A stretch of 64,000 nucleotides of DNA from Chrysaora quinquecirrha (lineage: Eukaryota > Cnidaria > Scyphozoa > Semaeostomeae > Pelagiidae), in NCBI GenBank assembly GCA_014526335.1, contig JACTAT010000371.1, forward strand, positions 434,001 through 498,000, in the 5' to 3' direction. Every line of letters begins with the position of its first letter. Position 1 is the stretch's first letter. Of this stretch, positions 33,661 to 44,261 are shown piece after piece. A model generated the notes under the pieces. The model saw only the letters and a list, made by a program, of their open reading frames with translations. It had not been told where the DNA came from and ran no database searches. The position numbers were made by a program, and so were the translations under genes.

Positions 33661-33682
33661 ATATGTTGTGTTTGTTAAAGTT

Positions 33683-33718
33683 AAACAGGCGTAGGCATGT
33701 GCCTAGCTCAAAAAAATT
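33683..33718 (+). mobile_element. Residual 3' end of a U1-family LINE
   Basis: The last about 36 bp of the LINE 3' UTR and its A-tail remain (ggcatgtgcctagctc plus an A run and tt). They join U1 at the standard 3' junction. Everything upstream has been replaced by the minisatellite. Confidence 0.75.
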
Positions 33719-33764
33719 GATCAACAAGGAGATTCTTCCAGGGCGAGGCCTTTCCATTGCAGTT
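33719..33764 (+). ncRNA. U1: U1 snRNA internal fragment (about nt 28-72) between two LINE ends
   Basis: About 45 bp of U1 from gatcaacaagga to ccattgcagtt lie between a LINE 3' tail and the 5'-truncated LINE H. The same U1 stretch recurs at 35230 after LINE H, so it represents the target site duplication of that insertion. Confidence 0.85.
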
Positions 33765-33766
33765 TT

Positions 33767-35229
33767 TACAATGAACCTTTATTCGACAACTATTTCACAC
33801 ATGTTGATACCAGTAATGCTTGGATACAAGCTAACATTACAACAGTGCGAGATATTTGTTATGAATTTACAACTGGATTATTAACTTCCAATGCCCTGAA
33901 TGAATTAATCCCTTCTGGTTTCTCTGATATTTTTTACTCAAAATTGAAATCACGTCTACCCCCTGAATGGAAAGCAAAAATAACAACTGAGTGCAGCAAT
34001 GAAAGAAGTTTATCTGATGATTTTTATATTAAAAATACCAAAGATGAATATGTTTTATTTTCATCTCTGGCTTGCAAAACAATTTACAATATGCTCGTCT
34101 TGAAAGATCAAAATGTTGTTCTTCAGAAGTTTTGGTTTTTTGGGAACAAAAAATAGGGTTTATCAATTGGCCAAGACTCTTCAAAACTTTATTTAAAAGA
34201 AATCATGACAGAAAATCTGCCAACATTCAGTGGAAGTTCATTCAACTTTGCCTCCCTACCTATGAAAGATTATATAGACATAGGATTGTTCAAACCCCCA
34301 CGTGTCAAAGATGCAATTCCTATGATGAAACTTCACTTCATTCTTTCCTCAATTGTACCCCTGTTAGTAAACTTTGCAAATTTGTTATCCCTCGCTTTTA
34401 CGAATATAAACCCGACTTACCTGTGGAAAACTTTTTACGAGATGCAGCATTTTCAGTCATTTGGAAAACAAGAAATGAAATCATTTTTGACAACAAAAGA
34501 GATGATTTGAAAAACAGATTCATCCTCAAGGTTATTTCCAAACTCAAAGAAGAACATTTCATTGCTTCACAAGATGTTGAATCTCTTAATCTTTTTGAAC
34601 AAAAATGGTGTCAAAATGGCGTCCTTGCTTCCCTTGAGAATCGAAAACTCAAAATCAACATCCCATTAGACTTGCCTCGTTCCAATTTCCCCGATTTCTG
34701 TCTTTCCTTTTATTTCTGTAGATTTTATGAATTGTTATTGCGTTTATTACATTAATTATTTATTTGTTTCAACGTTTGAATTTTTCTAACTTAGAATTAG
34801 GGAATTTCAATTGTAGTTTAATAGGTATTTAATTAGTTGTAGTTTATTCATTCGGGTTTAACATTAGAATTTTATAGTATTGGGTTTGCTTAGGTTGTTA
34901 AGTATTTTATTGATTTCTTTATTTGTAGTTTTATCATTAGTTAAGTAAGTAATATATTAAGATTAGTTGTAGTTATAGTTGTTGTTGTAGTTTTAAGTTT
35001 ATTAGAATAGTTATTAGTTGTAGTTTAATGGAGTTTAGAATAATTTAGTTAAATTTTGTAATCTGAAATTTAAAATCAATAAACAATTAAACAATACATC
35101 AATAAACATTGAGATTTTAGTGAACAATTTCAAACCTTATTTAATTAAATTATTTTAAAATGTATATATGCTGAGTTAAATTGATAAAATTAAATGGGCG
35201 TAGTCATGTGCCTAGCTCAAAAAAAAAAT
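33767..35229 (+). mobile_element. LINE H: 5'-truncated U1-family LINE (C-terminal ORF2 and 3' UTR)
   Basis: The fragment starts in the ORF2 C-terminal region at the position matching the aatgaacctttattcgac segment of copy C. It encodes frames 33845-34156 and 34072-34755, including LPPEWKAKITTECSNERSLS, a cysteine patch CQRCNSYDETSLHSFLNC and FEQKWCQNGVLAS. The ORF2 end here is the least damaged in the window and finishes at 34755. The 3' UTR of about 470 bp ends in ctagctc plus an A run and tt at the U1 junction. 5' truncation is typical of target-primed reverse transcription. Confidence 0.87.
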
Positions 35230-35367
35230 TGATCAACAAGGAGATTCTTCCAGGGCGAGGCCTTTCCATTGCAGTTCGGTTTGGCTGACACCTGCGATTA
35301 CCACAAACGTTGGTAACTCGACTGTACAATTTCTGGTAGTGGGGACCTGCGTTCACGCTAGTCCCCT
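35230..35367 (+). ncRNA. U1: U1 snRNA gene, 3' fragment (from about nt 28), unit II
   Basis: The region is the same as at 5622-5761, with Sm site aatttctgg and 3' stem-loop ending gtcccct. It follows the tail of LINE H. Confidence 0.93.
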
Positions 35368-35785
35368 TCCAATAGTACTAATGTCAAATTCTGCAAACAT
35401 GTCAGCACACCACAACGACTTGCCAGATGCCAGGCATCTCTCGACACAAAAATTCCCCTACTCTACAAAGAGTGTGCAAGTTACCGACTGTTTGCCGTTT
35501 TCCGCATCTTTCGCACCAGATGCCGGAAGATGCACCAACATTTACCACATTCGTACAGCCGCAACCAGAAGCCCATCCTTTGCAACACTATTAAAGAGCA
35601 GGCTGGGCTTCCACGAATGCCACGCCCACTGTTCCAACTGACCAGAGTCCTCACCACACCTTCTCAGCAGCACTGCACACCCACCAAGATCTACCCCCAT
35701 CAACCCACTTCGTATGGATCAAACGGTATACGTACATGTGCATCTCTAGCCTGTAGTGTCATGCACATTTGGCCCTCTAGCTTTC
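35368..35785 (+). other. Spacer between U1 and 5S, unit II
   Basis: It is homologous to 5762-6207 and 51445-51881. Its TG/CA tract is nearly lost (only gtacatgtgcatc remains). Confidence 0.8.
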
Positions 35786-35905
35786 GCCTAAGACCATACC
35801 ACCATGAATATACCGGTTCTCGTCCGATCACCGCAGTCAAGCATGGTCGGGCCAGGTCAGTACCTGGATGGGTGACCGCCTGCGAACACCTGGTGTTGTA
35901 GGCTT
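35786..35905 (+). rRNA. 5S: 5S ribosomal RNA gene, unit II
   Basis: A 120-nt copy with internal box A and box C regions. Differences from the other copies include gcctaagacc at the 5' end, ggttctcgtccg, and cctgcgaacacc where units I and III have cctgggaacacc. The first two change helix I or its neighbour, so activity is uncertain. A five-T run follows. Confidence 0.94.
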
Positions 35906-35908
35906 CAC

Positions 35909-35913
35909 TTTTT
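35909..35913 (+). terminator. RNA polymerase III terminator of 5S unit II
   Basis: A TTTTT run lies 3 nt after the 5S coding end. Confidence 0.8.
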
Positions 35914-36066
35914 GCAATTGCAGTCCTTCTTTTCAACCGACGTATCCAGCCAGGTATCGCACCCGGACTGGCAATTCCGTGTCGCTGTCCTGCACCCACG
36001 TGTGATTGCAACACGTGTGATTGCAACACGTGTGGAGACGCGACCTGAAGCGAAGACTAGTTCGTT

Positions 36067-36091
36067 ATCGCTTCTTGGCCTTTTGGCTAAG
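36067..36091 (+). ncRNA. U2: U2 snRNA gene, 5' fragment (nt 1-25), unit II
   Basis: The first 25 nt of U2 (atcgcttcttgg through ggctaag) are present and are followed by the 5' UTR of LINE F. The remaining U2 resumes at 41911. The upstream U2 promoter region has the same sequence as in units I and III apart from a short duplication of gtgattgcaacac at about 36002-36030. Confidence 0.93.
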
Positions 36092-36316
36092 CTCTACTCG
36101 TTTGGGCAGGAACTGGAAACTGAGGAGTGCACCCATTGTTTTTTTGGGTGCAAAGGTGAAAAAGTCTAGGCTATAAATAGCCTGACGCCTCTTGATTGGC
36201 AGGCAGTGACCTTTGGATATTCACAAGATTTATTTGCTTGTTCGAAACTATTGTGGTAAAGAAGAAAATTTTTTCTGTTGGAATCACATTTTGGATCTTG
36301 ATCAAGTTATTGCGTC

Positions 36317-37773
36317 ATGTCATATGCTACTGCAGCTCCTCCCAAAGCTTCTGCTGCTAATAATGTTGCTGTTAATCGTGCTGGAAATGTCAATTCTTTT
36401 ACAAGTGGCGCCTTTTCAAGGCTGAAACGTCCTAGTTCTGTGTCTCTCCGAATACCGCAAGGATGCAATGTTGACCCTACTGAAGTGTATGGTATCTGTC
36501 AGAACGTTTTTGAAATCCGCCCTATCTCACTGGCAAAGAGTAGTAATTGTGAAATCCTCATTACAACAAATAATCCGCAGGAAAATCAGAAAATATTGAA
36601 GTTCGCTAGTGTTAAAATCAAGTCTGTCGAGAGCCTTGCAATTTTCGATCCTGTTGTTACCACCGCTTTTGTCAATGTATATAACGTTCCTTTTGAACTG
36701 CATGACGATGCCATAGTCAGGAATTTAAGCAAATACGGCAAAGTGCTGAGTATTCGCAGAGGTCATCACCCTGCAATGCCGACATGCGATAATGGAGTAA
36801 GACATCTTTGGATGAACCTCAAGAAACGCATACCGTCCTTCATCCACTACGGCAATGAGTCCTTTCGTGTGCGATACAATGGCCAGTTAGAAACGTGCCG
36901 AAAATGTGACCAGCCTGGACACAGTGCAAATCAGTGTCAGCGTTCCCGCTGTTTCAATTGTGGAAAGATGGACCATACCATAATAACATGCCCAGCCAAT
37001 AGATTATGTGCCATTTGCGGTTCAGCACAACACGATATTGTCGAGTGCATCGAGTGGACACCAAATGATGATGGCCTAAATGATATTGGTGAGGACTTTG
37101 ACTCCCAACAGAGAGAAGAAGTTGCCGAAGAGGAAGATGACAATGAACACAAAGGTGATGACAAAGACGATGGAAATGTGGTGGATGACGACGAAGAGAT
37201 TGTGATGAAGAAGATGACAGCACCCCTAAAGGTCCTATCCTCGCATCAAATACTGAAGAGCAGCCCACTCCATTAGAGCCTTCTGCTCCAGTTCCACCTA
37301 ATCCCTTCAAAAATATCACTTTTCAGCCACCTGCACCTAAGTATCAATTCACACTCACTCCATCCCCAAATCTTTTCTCCAATTCTCAACCAACACCTGG
37401 AGAAGAGTCTCTAGCAGATTTATTCAAAAATCCCCCACCAAAAATTCATTTGCAACCTGAAACTACTCCTACACCTACTTTTACTCCATCTGAAAACCCC
37501 AAACCTCAACGACAGCAACGGAAAGCAAACCGAAAGCCAGCTCCTCCGCCAAAGCCACTGATTTCCAAGCAGACAGCTCAACAGGAGAATGCAACCCAGT
37601 CTGATGCAAGCACTTCGTCCAAGCGTGCTCATGGTGAATCATCCGGCTCCTCCACTGTTGGAAGCGTCATTGAAAATAACTATAAGAAAAAAAGCTCAAA
37701 ACGTCCTCCGAAGAAGAAGTCAGAGTCCTTTGTAAGTAGAATCACTAATAAATTTAATAAAAATAAGGACTAA
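36317..37773 (+). pseudogene. LINE F ORF1 (three zinc knuckles), one frameshift
   Basis: The frame starts MSYATAAPPKASAANNVAVN. It contains a region resembling an RRM (TAFVNVYNVPFELHDDAIVR, KYGKVLSIRRGHH), then three cysteine clusters: CRKCDQPGHSANQC, CFNCGKMDHTIITC and CAICGSAQHDIVEC. An acidic stretch follows (EEVAEEEDDNEHKGDDKDD). The first frame ends at 37276. A shifted frame (to 37773) is proline-, glutamine- and lysine-rich and ends in a basic tail (KKKSSKRPPKKKSESF). One small indel near 37210-37270 separates the two. Three knuckles, rather than the two in the U1 LINEs, distinguish it. Confidence 0.85.
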
Positions 37774-37882
37774 ATATGGACTCTTCCGTCGCATAAAATT
37801 ATTCGCAATTTGTCTGTTTTTATATATTTTTGCCTAGCAAAGTTTTAAATAAAATATCCCCAGACACTAAAATAGTCTATCG

Positions 37883-40800
37883 ATGAACTTAAAATGCCTC
37901 ACAATAAATACTCATGGTCTGAAGGATTTCCGTATACGCCAGACTGTTCTTCATTGGCTTAGAAATCAAAAGCATGATGTCATATTTTTGCAAGAAACCC
38001 ACCTTGGCTCTGCCGATCTCAGTCAATTAAAACAAGACTGAGAGGGCCAAGTTTTTCTATCTCCCGGCAAAAATCACAGTGCCAGAGTCTGCACGCTATT
38101 TTCCAAAAAGCTACAGTTTAAAGTTGTTTCTCAGTCTAATGATTTATCTGGTCAGTATTTGAACATCGTAGGAGATTTTGGTGAAACCAATATTCAGTTT
38201 TGCAACATCTACGCTCCAAACCACGTATCCGCTCGGAAAGAATTTTTCGAATCCTTGCATGCTGTCTTAAAAGGGGGCATACCAACTTTACTTGGGGGTG
38301 ATTATAATTCCATCCAGGATTCCTTTCTTGATAAAAACGGGGGCGATTCAGACTTAGCTATAACAGCCTTAAGAGCTCTTCAACAGCTTAACCAATCTCT
38401 AGATTTAAAGGATGTTTTTAGGCACCAAAATCCATCAACACGTAGCTTCACGTTGACAAATCCCGATGGTTCTGTTTCTTGCCGGTTAGATAAGTTTTAT
38501 GTGTCTGGGGATATTTTTCGTAACTGTAAATACTCCCATATAGTGTTTTCCCATATTCTGATCATGATGCTCTAAGTATCACTTTCACGCTTCCGAACTT
38601 TTCGAAAAAGGGTCCGGGTGTTTGGAAATTCAATACTTCCCTTTTGGAAAATCCTGCATTCGTTGAAAAATTAAGTCCTTCTGGTCTCATTGGCAGTTGC
38701 GGAAGATTGAATTCCGTGACTTGAACGCCTGGTGGTACATCGGCAAACGCAAAATAAAGCACATTGCAATGAAATACTCAAAACGCTTAGCACGAGTACG
38801 TCGCCCAAGGCGTGCCTTTCTAGAGCAAAAACTCCGAGATCTTAGCTCTCTAAAACCTACCAAGCTAAATCTAAAAGCAATCGAGTAAGTCAAACTACAA
38901 TCCTCGCCAAAAAGGCTGGAACACTTCAAACTTTTTTAAAATTCTCGCTCTTAAGACACATACCCCCCTCCCCCGACTCAATGTTGGTGAAATCGATGTT
39001 GTCAGTGGTCCCAACATTGAGTCGGGGGGGGAGGGGGTCTAATTACCCAAATATGTTGTAATTGGACGGGGTTTTTAAGGTAAAACATACTTATAACATA
39101 CTGTCCCCAATATTTTTGGCGAGGATTGTAGATATCACTGATCTCGACAATGCTCTTATTCAAGGAGCTAGAATTCGCTCCAAAGAGCGCTTTTACACAG
39201 AGTTTGAAAACCTTCAAAGTACTTCTTCTCTCTTGAAAACTCTCGTCAAAGCTCCAAAGTCATCACAGCCTTGAAATGTGAACAAGGCACTGTAAATTCA
39301 ACTCACGCTATTTTAGAGCAACTAGCTCAGTTCTATGAATATCTATACACAGCCGAACAACCAGATTTAGAAGCTCAAAGCTCTCTCCTCTCACAAGTAC
39401 AGAAAAACTCTGCCCCGAAGAATGGGACTTTTTCAAACTAAACTTGATCTCGATTCATGTTACACTGCTCTTTCGGCGATGAAGTCTCAAAAATCTCCTT
39501 GCTCCGATGGCCTTCCTTCGGAATTCTACCCCTCCTGGGTGAAGATCTTGTTGATGTCTTGAACTACGCTCTATCTTCCGGTCTTCTCTCTGAGTCAATG
39601 AGGCTCGCTATGATCTCTCTACTATTTAAAAAGGGAGACAAATTAGACCTGAAGAATTGGCGCCCAATTTCTTTTTTAAATGTCGATTACAAAATCGGTA
39701 CTAAAGCTCTTTCAAATTGCCTGAAGTCTGTTCTCCCTTTGATCTTAAATGAAGATCAGACATGTTGTGTCCCCGGAAGGACAATCTTTGACAATCTCTT
39801 TCTTGTAAGGGACTCTATTTCCTATGCAGAGCAAAAACAACTCCCATTGGCTCTAATTAAAATTGATGAAGAAAAAGCCTTTGATCGTGTAAACTGGGAG
39901 TTTCTGTATAAAATTATGATTCGCATGAATTATGGACCTATTTTCATCAACTTTATCCCGACACTTTATAATAATGTGTCGTCATGTATTTTGAATAATG
40001 GCTACTCTTCACAAAAATTCCTTCTTCAACGAGGGGTTCGTCAAGGGTACCCTCTCTCTCCCTTGCTGTACTGCTTAGTAGCAGAAACATTAAGGAACGC
40101 AGTTAGGAAAAACCCAAGAATAGCCGGTCTTTCCTTACCTGGAACCAAAACTATGGCTAAAATTAGCCAATATGCTGATGATACAACCATCCTGGTCACT
40201 GATGACAACTCTGTTAAAGAAGCCTTTCAGTCAGTCGGTGAATTCGAATCTGGCTCAGGCTCAAAAGTCAACCTTTTGAAAGGTAAATCAGAAGGCATCT
40301 GGCTAGGAAAGTTCAAATGCTGCGCTTCACGTTCTGTCCCAGAGCTCCATTGGACAGTTAATGACATAGAAATTTTAGGAGTATCTTTCGGCTCTCAGGA
40401 GGCTATTCATGACGCCTTCACCAAGTGAGTAAATAAATTAGAGCAGCGCCTCCTTCTTTGGGTGCAGCGCTCACTCTCTTTGCATGGAAAGGTTATGATA
40501 ATAAATACCCTCGGCCTTTCAGGGCTTATCTACCTCTCAACAGTCTACGCTGTTCCTTCAGCTATCTTAACTAGAATTACTGCTCTCGTGTTCAATTTCT
40601 TATGGTCCGGTAAAAATGAGCTAGTCAAACGAGATGTTGTATATCAACCTCGCGACCAAGGTGGATTAGGTCTGATAAACATCCGCTTAAAAAATCAAGC
40701 ACTCTTACTACGTTCGTTAAAACAAATTTGTGATGAAGATGCAAATATGACATGGATTTTTCTTGCCAGATATTGGATCGATCGTAGCCTCTCAAAATAT

Positions 40801-41667
40801 TCGACATTGTGGTCCTTTCTAAGGAGCAACAGCACCCCTAACTCTCTATACCGTCCTTTATTGTATGATACCTTACTATCGCTTGTCAACTGCTTTATTT
40901 CTGATATTAAACAGCTTCGCTTTGATGGTTTAAATGTTTGAAACTTATACAAACTAATTTTAAAGAACCTCCTGATTGAACCTCACGGACAGGAAACATG
41001 GGAGATCGTTGTTGAGTCACGCTCCCTCTCTTGGAAATGTATATGGTCTTCCTCTCTCTTCGGTCTTTCTACTTGATATGAAAATGACGTGTCGTGGAAA
41101 ATAACCCATCGTGTCTTAAAAACATTAGACTATCTTAAATCTTGGGGCTGCAAAACGGATGGCTTATGCAAACGTTGTAGCATTTCCGAGACTATTGAGC
41201 ATGTCTTTTTAGAATGCCCTGTTGCCATAGAGACTTGGATTAATTTCAAAGGAACTTTACAGTCTCTTGGCGGTCAAGATTTCGACCTAGCAACGGAGAC
41301 TGCTTTCCTCCATGTACTCCCAGCAACCGCTAACTTTGTCTGTAGACCTTTGCTTTTATATTTAATAAAACTTATTTGCTATCACATATGGAATAGTAGG
41401 TGTAAAGGCGTGTACGACAAAAAGTTACAAACAAGTAAGGAAATTATTTTCGAAATCTGGAAAATTATACGTGATAGAGTCACTGTTGCCTTCAATACTT
41501 CCTCACAAGATGGTGGAAAATCATTAAGAATGTTTGCTGTTAATAATATCTTTGCGCATGTAGAAAATAATTCTATTCATTTTAATTATCTGCATCTATC
41601 AACTACATTTAATTATGATCTTGATCTGCCTAAGAATATCCTGGTTTGTTACTACAGTGAACAATAA
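37883..41667 (+). pseudogene. LINE F ORF2 (APE endonuclease + RT + C-terminal region), decayed
   Basis: The start codon chosen at 37883 gives MNLKCLTINTHGLKDF. The endonuclease has FLQETHLGSADL, YAPNHVSARKEF, GGDYNSIQD and SCRLDKFYVSG. The RT region shows LKNWRPISFLNVDYKIG, KIDEEKAFDRVNWEF, GVRQGYPLSPLLY and ISQYADDTTIL, so both catalytic aspartates remain. The C-terminal region has CKRCSISETIEHVFLEC, a CCHC-like patch found in Tx1 and L1-type ORF2. In-frame TGA codons occur at 38039, 40426, 40939 and 41074. Frameshifts lie near 38560, between about 38890 and 39300, and near 39545. A long hairpin sits at 38962-39038. Confidence 0.86.
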
Positions 41668-41910
41668 AACAAACCAACCAATACACCATTGTACTAAGTA
41701 AGCCTGTCTTAGTATATAATAATTTTTTTTGCTGTTTAATTTTATGCATGGAATTAACTGGTATGATTGTATTAACTATTCTTCAACTTAGAAGTATAAT
41801 TGTAATTAATCTGATTTCATGTACACTGCCCTTGCCATGTGTATGGGGGGCCTGGAGGTGTACCTACTGCTTAACAGGGGGCACCTCCAAATAATATAAA
41901 ATGAAAAAAA

Positions 41911-42059
41911 AGTATCTGTTCTTATCAGCTTAATATCTGATATGCACCCAAGGGTGCTCAAGTATTAAACTGATTTTTGGAATTGGTCCGTGAGTGTGAA
42001 GCTTGCTTCACGCCCAACACGGGTTGTCCTGGTATTGCAGTGCCGCCATGGATGGCCCA
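41911..42059 (+). ncRNA. U2: U2 snRNA gene, 3' fragment (from nt 35), unit II
   Basis: U2 resumes at agtatctgttcttatcagc and continues through the Sm site gatttttgg to the 3' end. It is split from its 5' 25 nt by LINE F. Confidence 0.93.
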
Positions 42060-42413
42060 CCCTTGATCTTGAAGTGTAAAACAAGCAACACAGAAAAACC
42101 CTCTTCATCGCCACATCCCTTTCTCTCGTCATATCTTGCGGATGTCTTAGCCATCCATCTCTCACATTGCACTGCATCAACAATTATTATACAGGAAACA
42201 GCATTTGTTTTGCCTTATTTATTTCACCTTTCACCATCGCATAGCATGAGTGCCAAAAGTTCCAACTGCAACGAGTCTTACCAAATCTGTTCTCATCCTT
42301 TGCCGATCTCAAATGAATGGAAGGGCCACCCTTTCACTTGTGGTCTGTTGCCCATGTACCACATTTGAAACGAGAAGTTCCTGATCGACGCTCCCTCTGC
42401 AAGAAAAATCTGC
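42060..42413 (+). promoter_or_regulatory. U2-U1 spacer with U2 3' box-like sequence and U1 promoter region, unit II
   Basis: It is homologous to 6657-7012. It has gtgtaaaacaagcaacacag after U2 and the conserved 90 bp before U1, including gctccctctgcaag. Confidence 0.6.
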
Positions 42414-42434
42414 ATTCTTACCTGACGGGGAAGA
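42414..42434 (+). ncRNA. U1: U1 snRNA gene, 5' fragment, upstream of LINE C
   Basis: The first 21 nt of U1 are present, with one change in the splice-site-pairing segment (attcttacctg). LINE C follows. Confidence 0.9.
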
Positions 42435-42445
42435 AGTGTCTAAAC

Positions 42446-44176
42446 ATGGACCCGTCAGGTAATAGTTCGACGAAAGACAAAGACCACGCCATGGATGCTG
42501 AAGGTTCTTTGGCTGATGGTATGGAGAATTTTAAATCTAAACGACCATCTAAAGAAGCGCATGCGCCTGAAAATACACCACATGAGGAAGAAAATGAACA
42601 CCATGAAACAGCAGAAAAAAATTCAAAAGATAATGCATTTGCAGAAAAACTACAGCATAGTAAAAACAAAGAGCCTCAAAGCCTAGCATCCAGAGGAATC
42701 AAATTTTTTACCCCATCAACCACCTCTCACATTGAAATCATCACAACTTTCCATAAAACACTAAACAACCCAACTGCCATTATCCATCTACAACGAATGC
42801 CTTCAAAACCTGGACATCAAAATTAGAATGCCATTCTCTCATATTCTGAGCTGGTTGACGTCCTTTTATCAAAATCCATTTTTCTACCCTCCCAGCCACA
42901 TCATCCATTACCCATCACACTCATTCGAAAACGTCCAACCCTCATAACCATTCCATTGGCTACACCAGACATTGAAAACTCCGACATTCATGATCAACTT
43001 GAACAACATGGTAAAATAATCAACATATGGCACCAAACATACCCAGAGTTTCCAACCATCTTCACAGGCAAACGTCTCGTCACCATCTATCCAGATCCAC
43101 AAAATCCATTGCCTCCATTCATCATAATCAGAGGACAAAAATTGCTCATATCATTCAGGGGACATCAACCAGTTTGTATGCATTGCAACTCCAAATTTCA
43201 TATCACATCTCAATGCGATCTTAGGGGTCTAAAACTATGCTTCCACTGTGGAGATGAAGGACATCACTATACTGACTGTGACATAAGACGAAACGAAGAC
43301 AGACCTACAACCCACAACACAGCACATACACAACAGTCGGACAGAGACATGGTCAGTGACAATAACGACAACCATAACAGTAACTGTGATACAGTTATAC
43401 TTTCTGACTACGACAGTGACTTGGACAGACCACTGCCTAAGAGCCGACTAAGGCCCTTTCCTACAGGACAAACGCGACAGGACGAACAATGTGAGAGTGA
43501 GACAGACGAACAGGACAGACCTGCAGGGCCTAAATACAAACTTAGGCCCGCTACTACACCACATCAACTACAACAGCAACAACAACATGAGACACACAGG
43601 GTGAGAGTGGACTAGATGACAATGACGAGACACAATTCGTCAAAAACAGTGGAAGTGAGGTTGAGGACCCCAACAACATTCATCCATCAACAGTCCCCAC
43701 TTCACCAGAATCATTTCAAGCCCACTTCACCAGAATCATTTCAAGCCAACGAAGAAACCCAATCTCAATCCATTCTACCTGCACACATCACTCCACCAAC
43801 AACGAACCCTTCTTCATCCAATCAGTCACCAAATCAATCATCCTCTGCCCCATCCAATACATTGATAAATACTACAACATCACACTCACGCAAACCACAA
43901 GAAACATCACCTCCAAATCTTGAACACCCCATAACCCCAGAAATCGCAGCTACACTTTTTTCAATTCAAAATCCAACCAGTTCATTTCCAGTCGTCACCC
44001 CTAGTTTTTCACTCACCCAGCCACCACCTTTCAATCATTACACATTCAATCAATCCCAACAGAAGAGACCGCTTTCATCCTCCTCATCAACACAGACAAC
44101 ACAGACGCAAGAAAGACCATCCACCAAAAAGAAGAAGCAAAAAAAAAAAACAAACAGTCGTAGGCAAATAATTTAA
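42446..44176 (+). pseudogene. LINE C ORF1 (zinc-knuckle), one nonsense codon and a frameshift
   Basis: The ATG lies 32 nt after the U1 start. The N-terminus MDPSGNSSTKDKDHAMDAEG is acidic. A TAG at 42824-42826 replaces a codon that reads cysteine in copy B, and the same frame then continues. The middle has HGKIINIWHQTYPEFP and PPFIIIRGQKLLISFRGHQP. The knuckles are CMHCNSKFHITSQC and CFHCGDEGHHYTDC. A frameshift near 43590 leads into the serine/glutamine-rich C-terminal part ending KKKKQKKKTNSRRQ. A nearly exact 31-bp repeat (caccagaatcatttcaagcc) occurs near 43700-43750. Confidence 0.87.
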
Positions 44177-44261
44177 CACCCACACCCTTCCCTGTTCTTG
44201 TATGGTAATTTTTAATAATTTCTAATTAGAATTGAATTGTGGTCCAAAATCAAAATAAATT

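Larger units (their letters stand above)
36092..41910 (+). mobile_element. LINE F: U2 snRNA-specific Tx1-like LINE, nearly full length
   Basis: The element of about 5.8 kb is bordered by U2 nt 25 on the left and nt 35 on the right, so about 9 nt of U2 were lost at insertion. It has a 225-bp 5' UTR, a zinc-knuckle ORF1 (36317-37773), ORF2 (37883-41667), a 243-bp 3' UTR and a short A-tail. U2-specific LINEs are known (Keno in the Tx1 clade; Utopia is another U2-targeting lineage). The zinc-knuckle ORF1 and APE endonuclease here fit a Keno-like element. It is related to but clearly distinct from the U1 LINEs. Confidence 0.88.

Noticed and set aside
33397..33678. Plus-strand 93-residue proline/histidine-rich frame
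   Set aside because: It is the translation of the minisatellite and has no other support.
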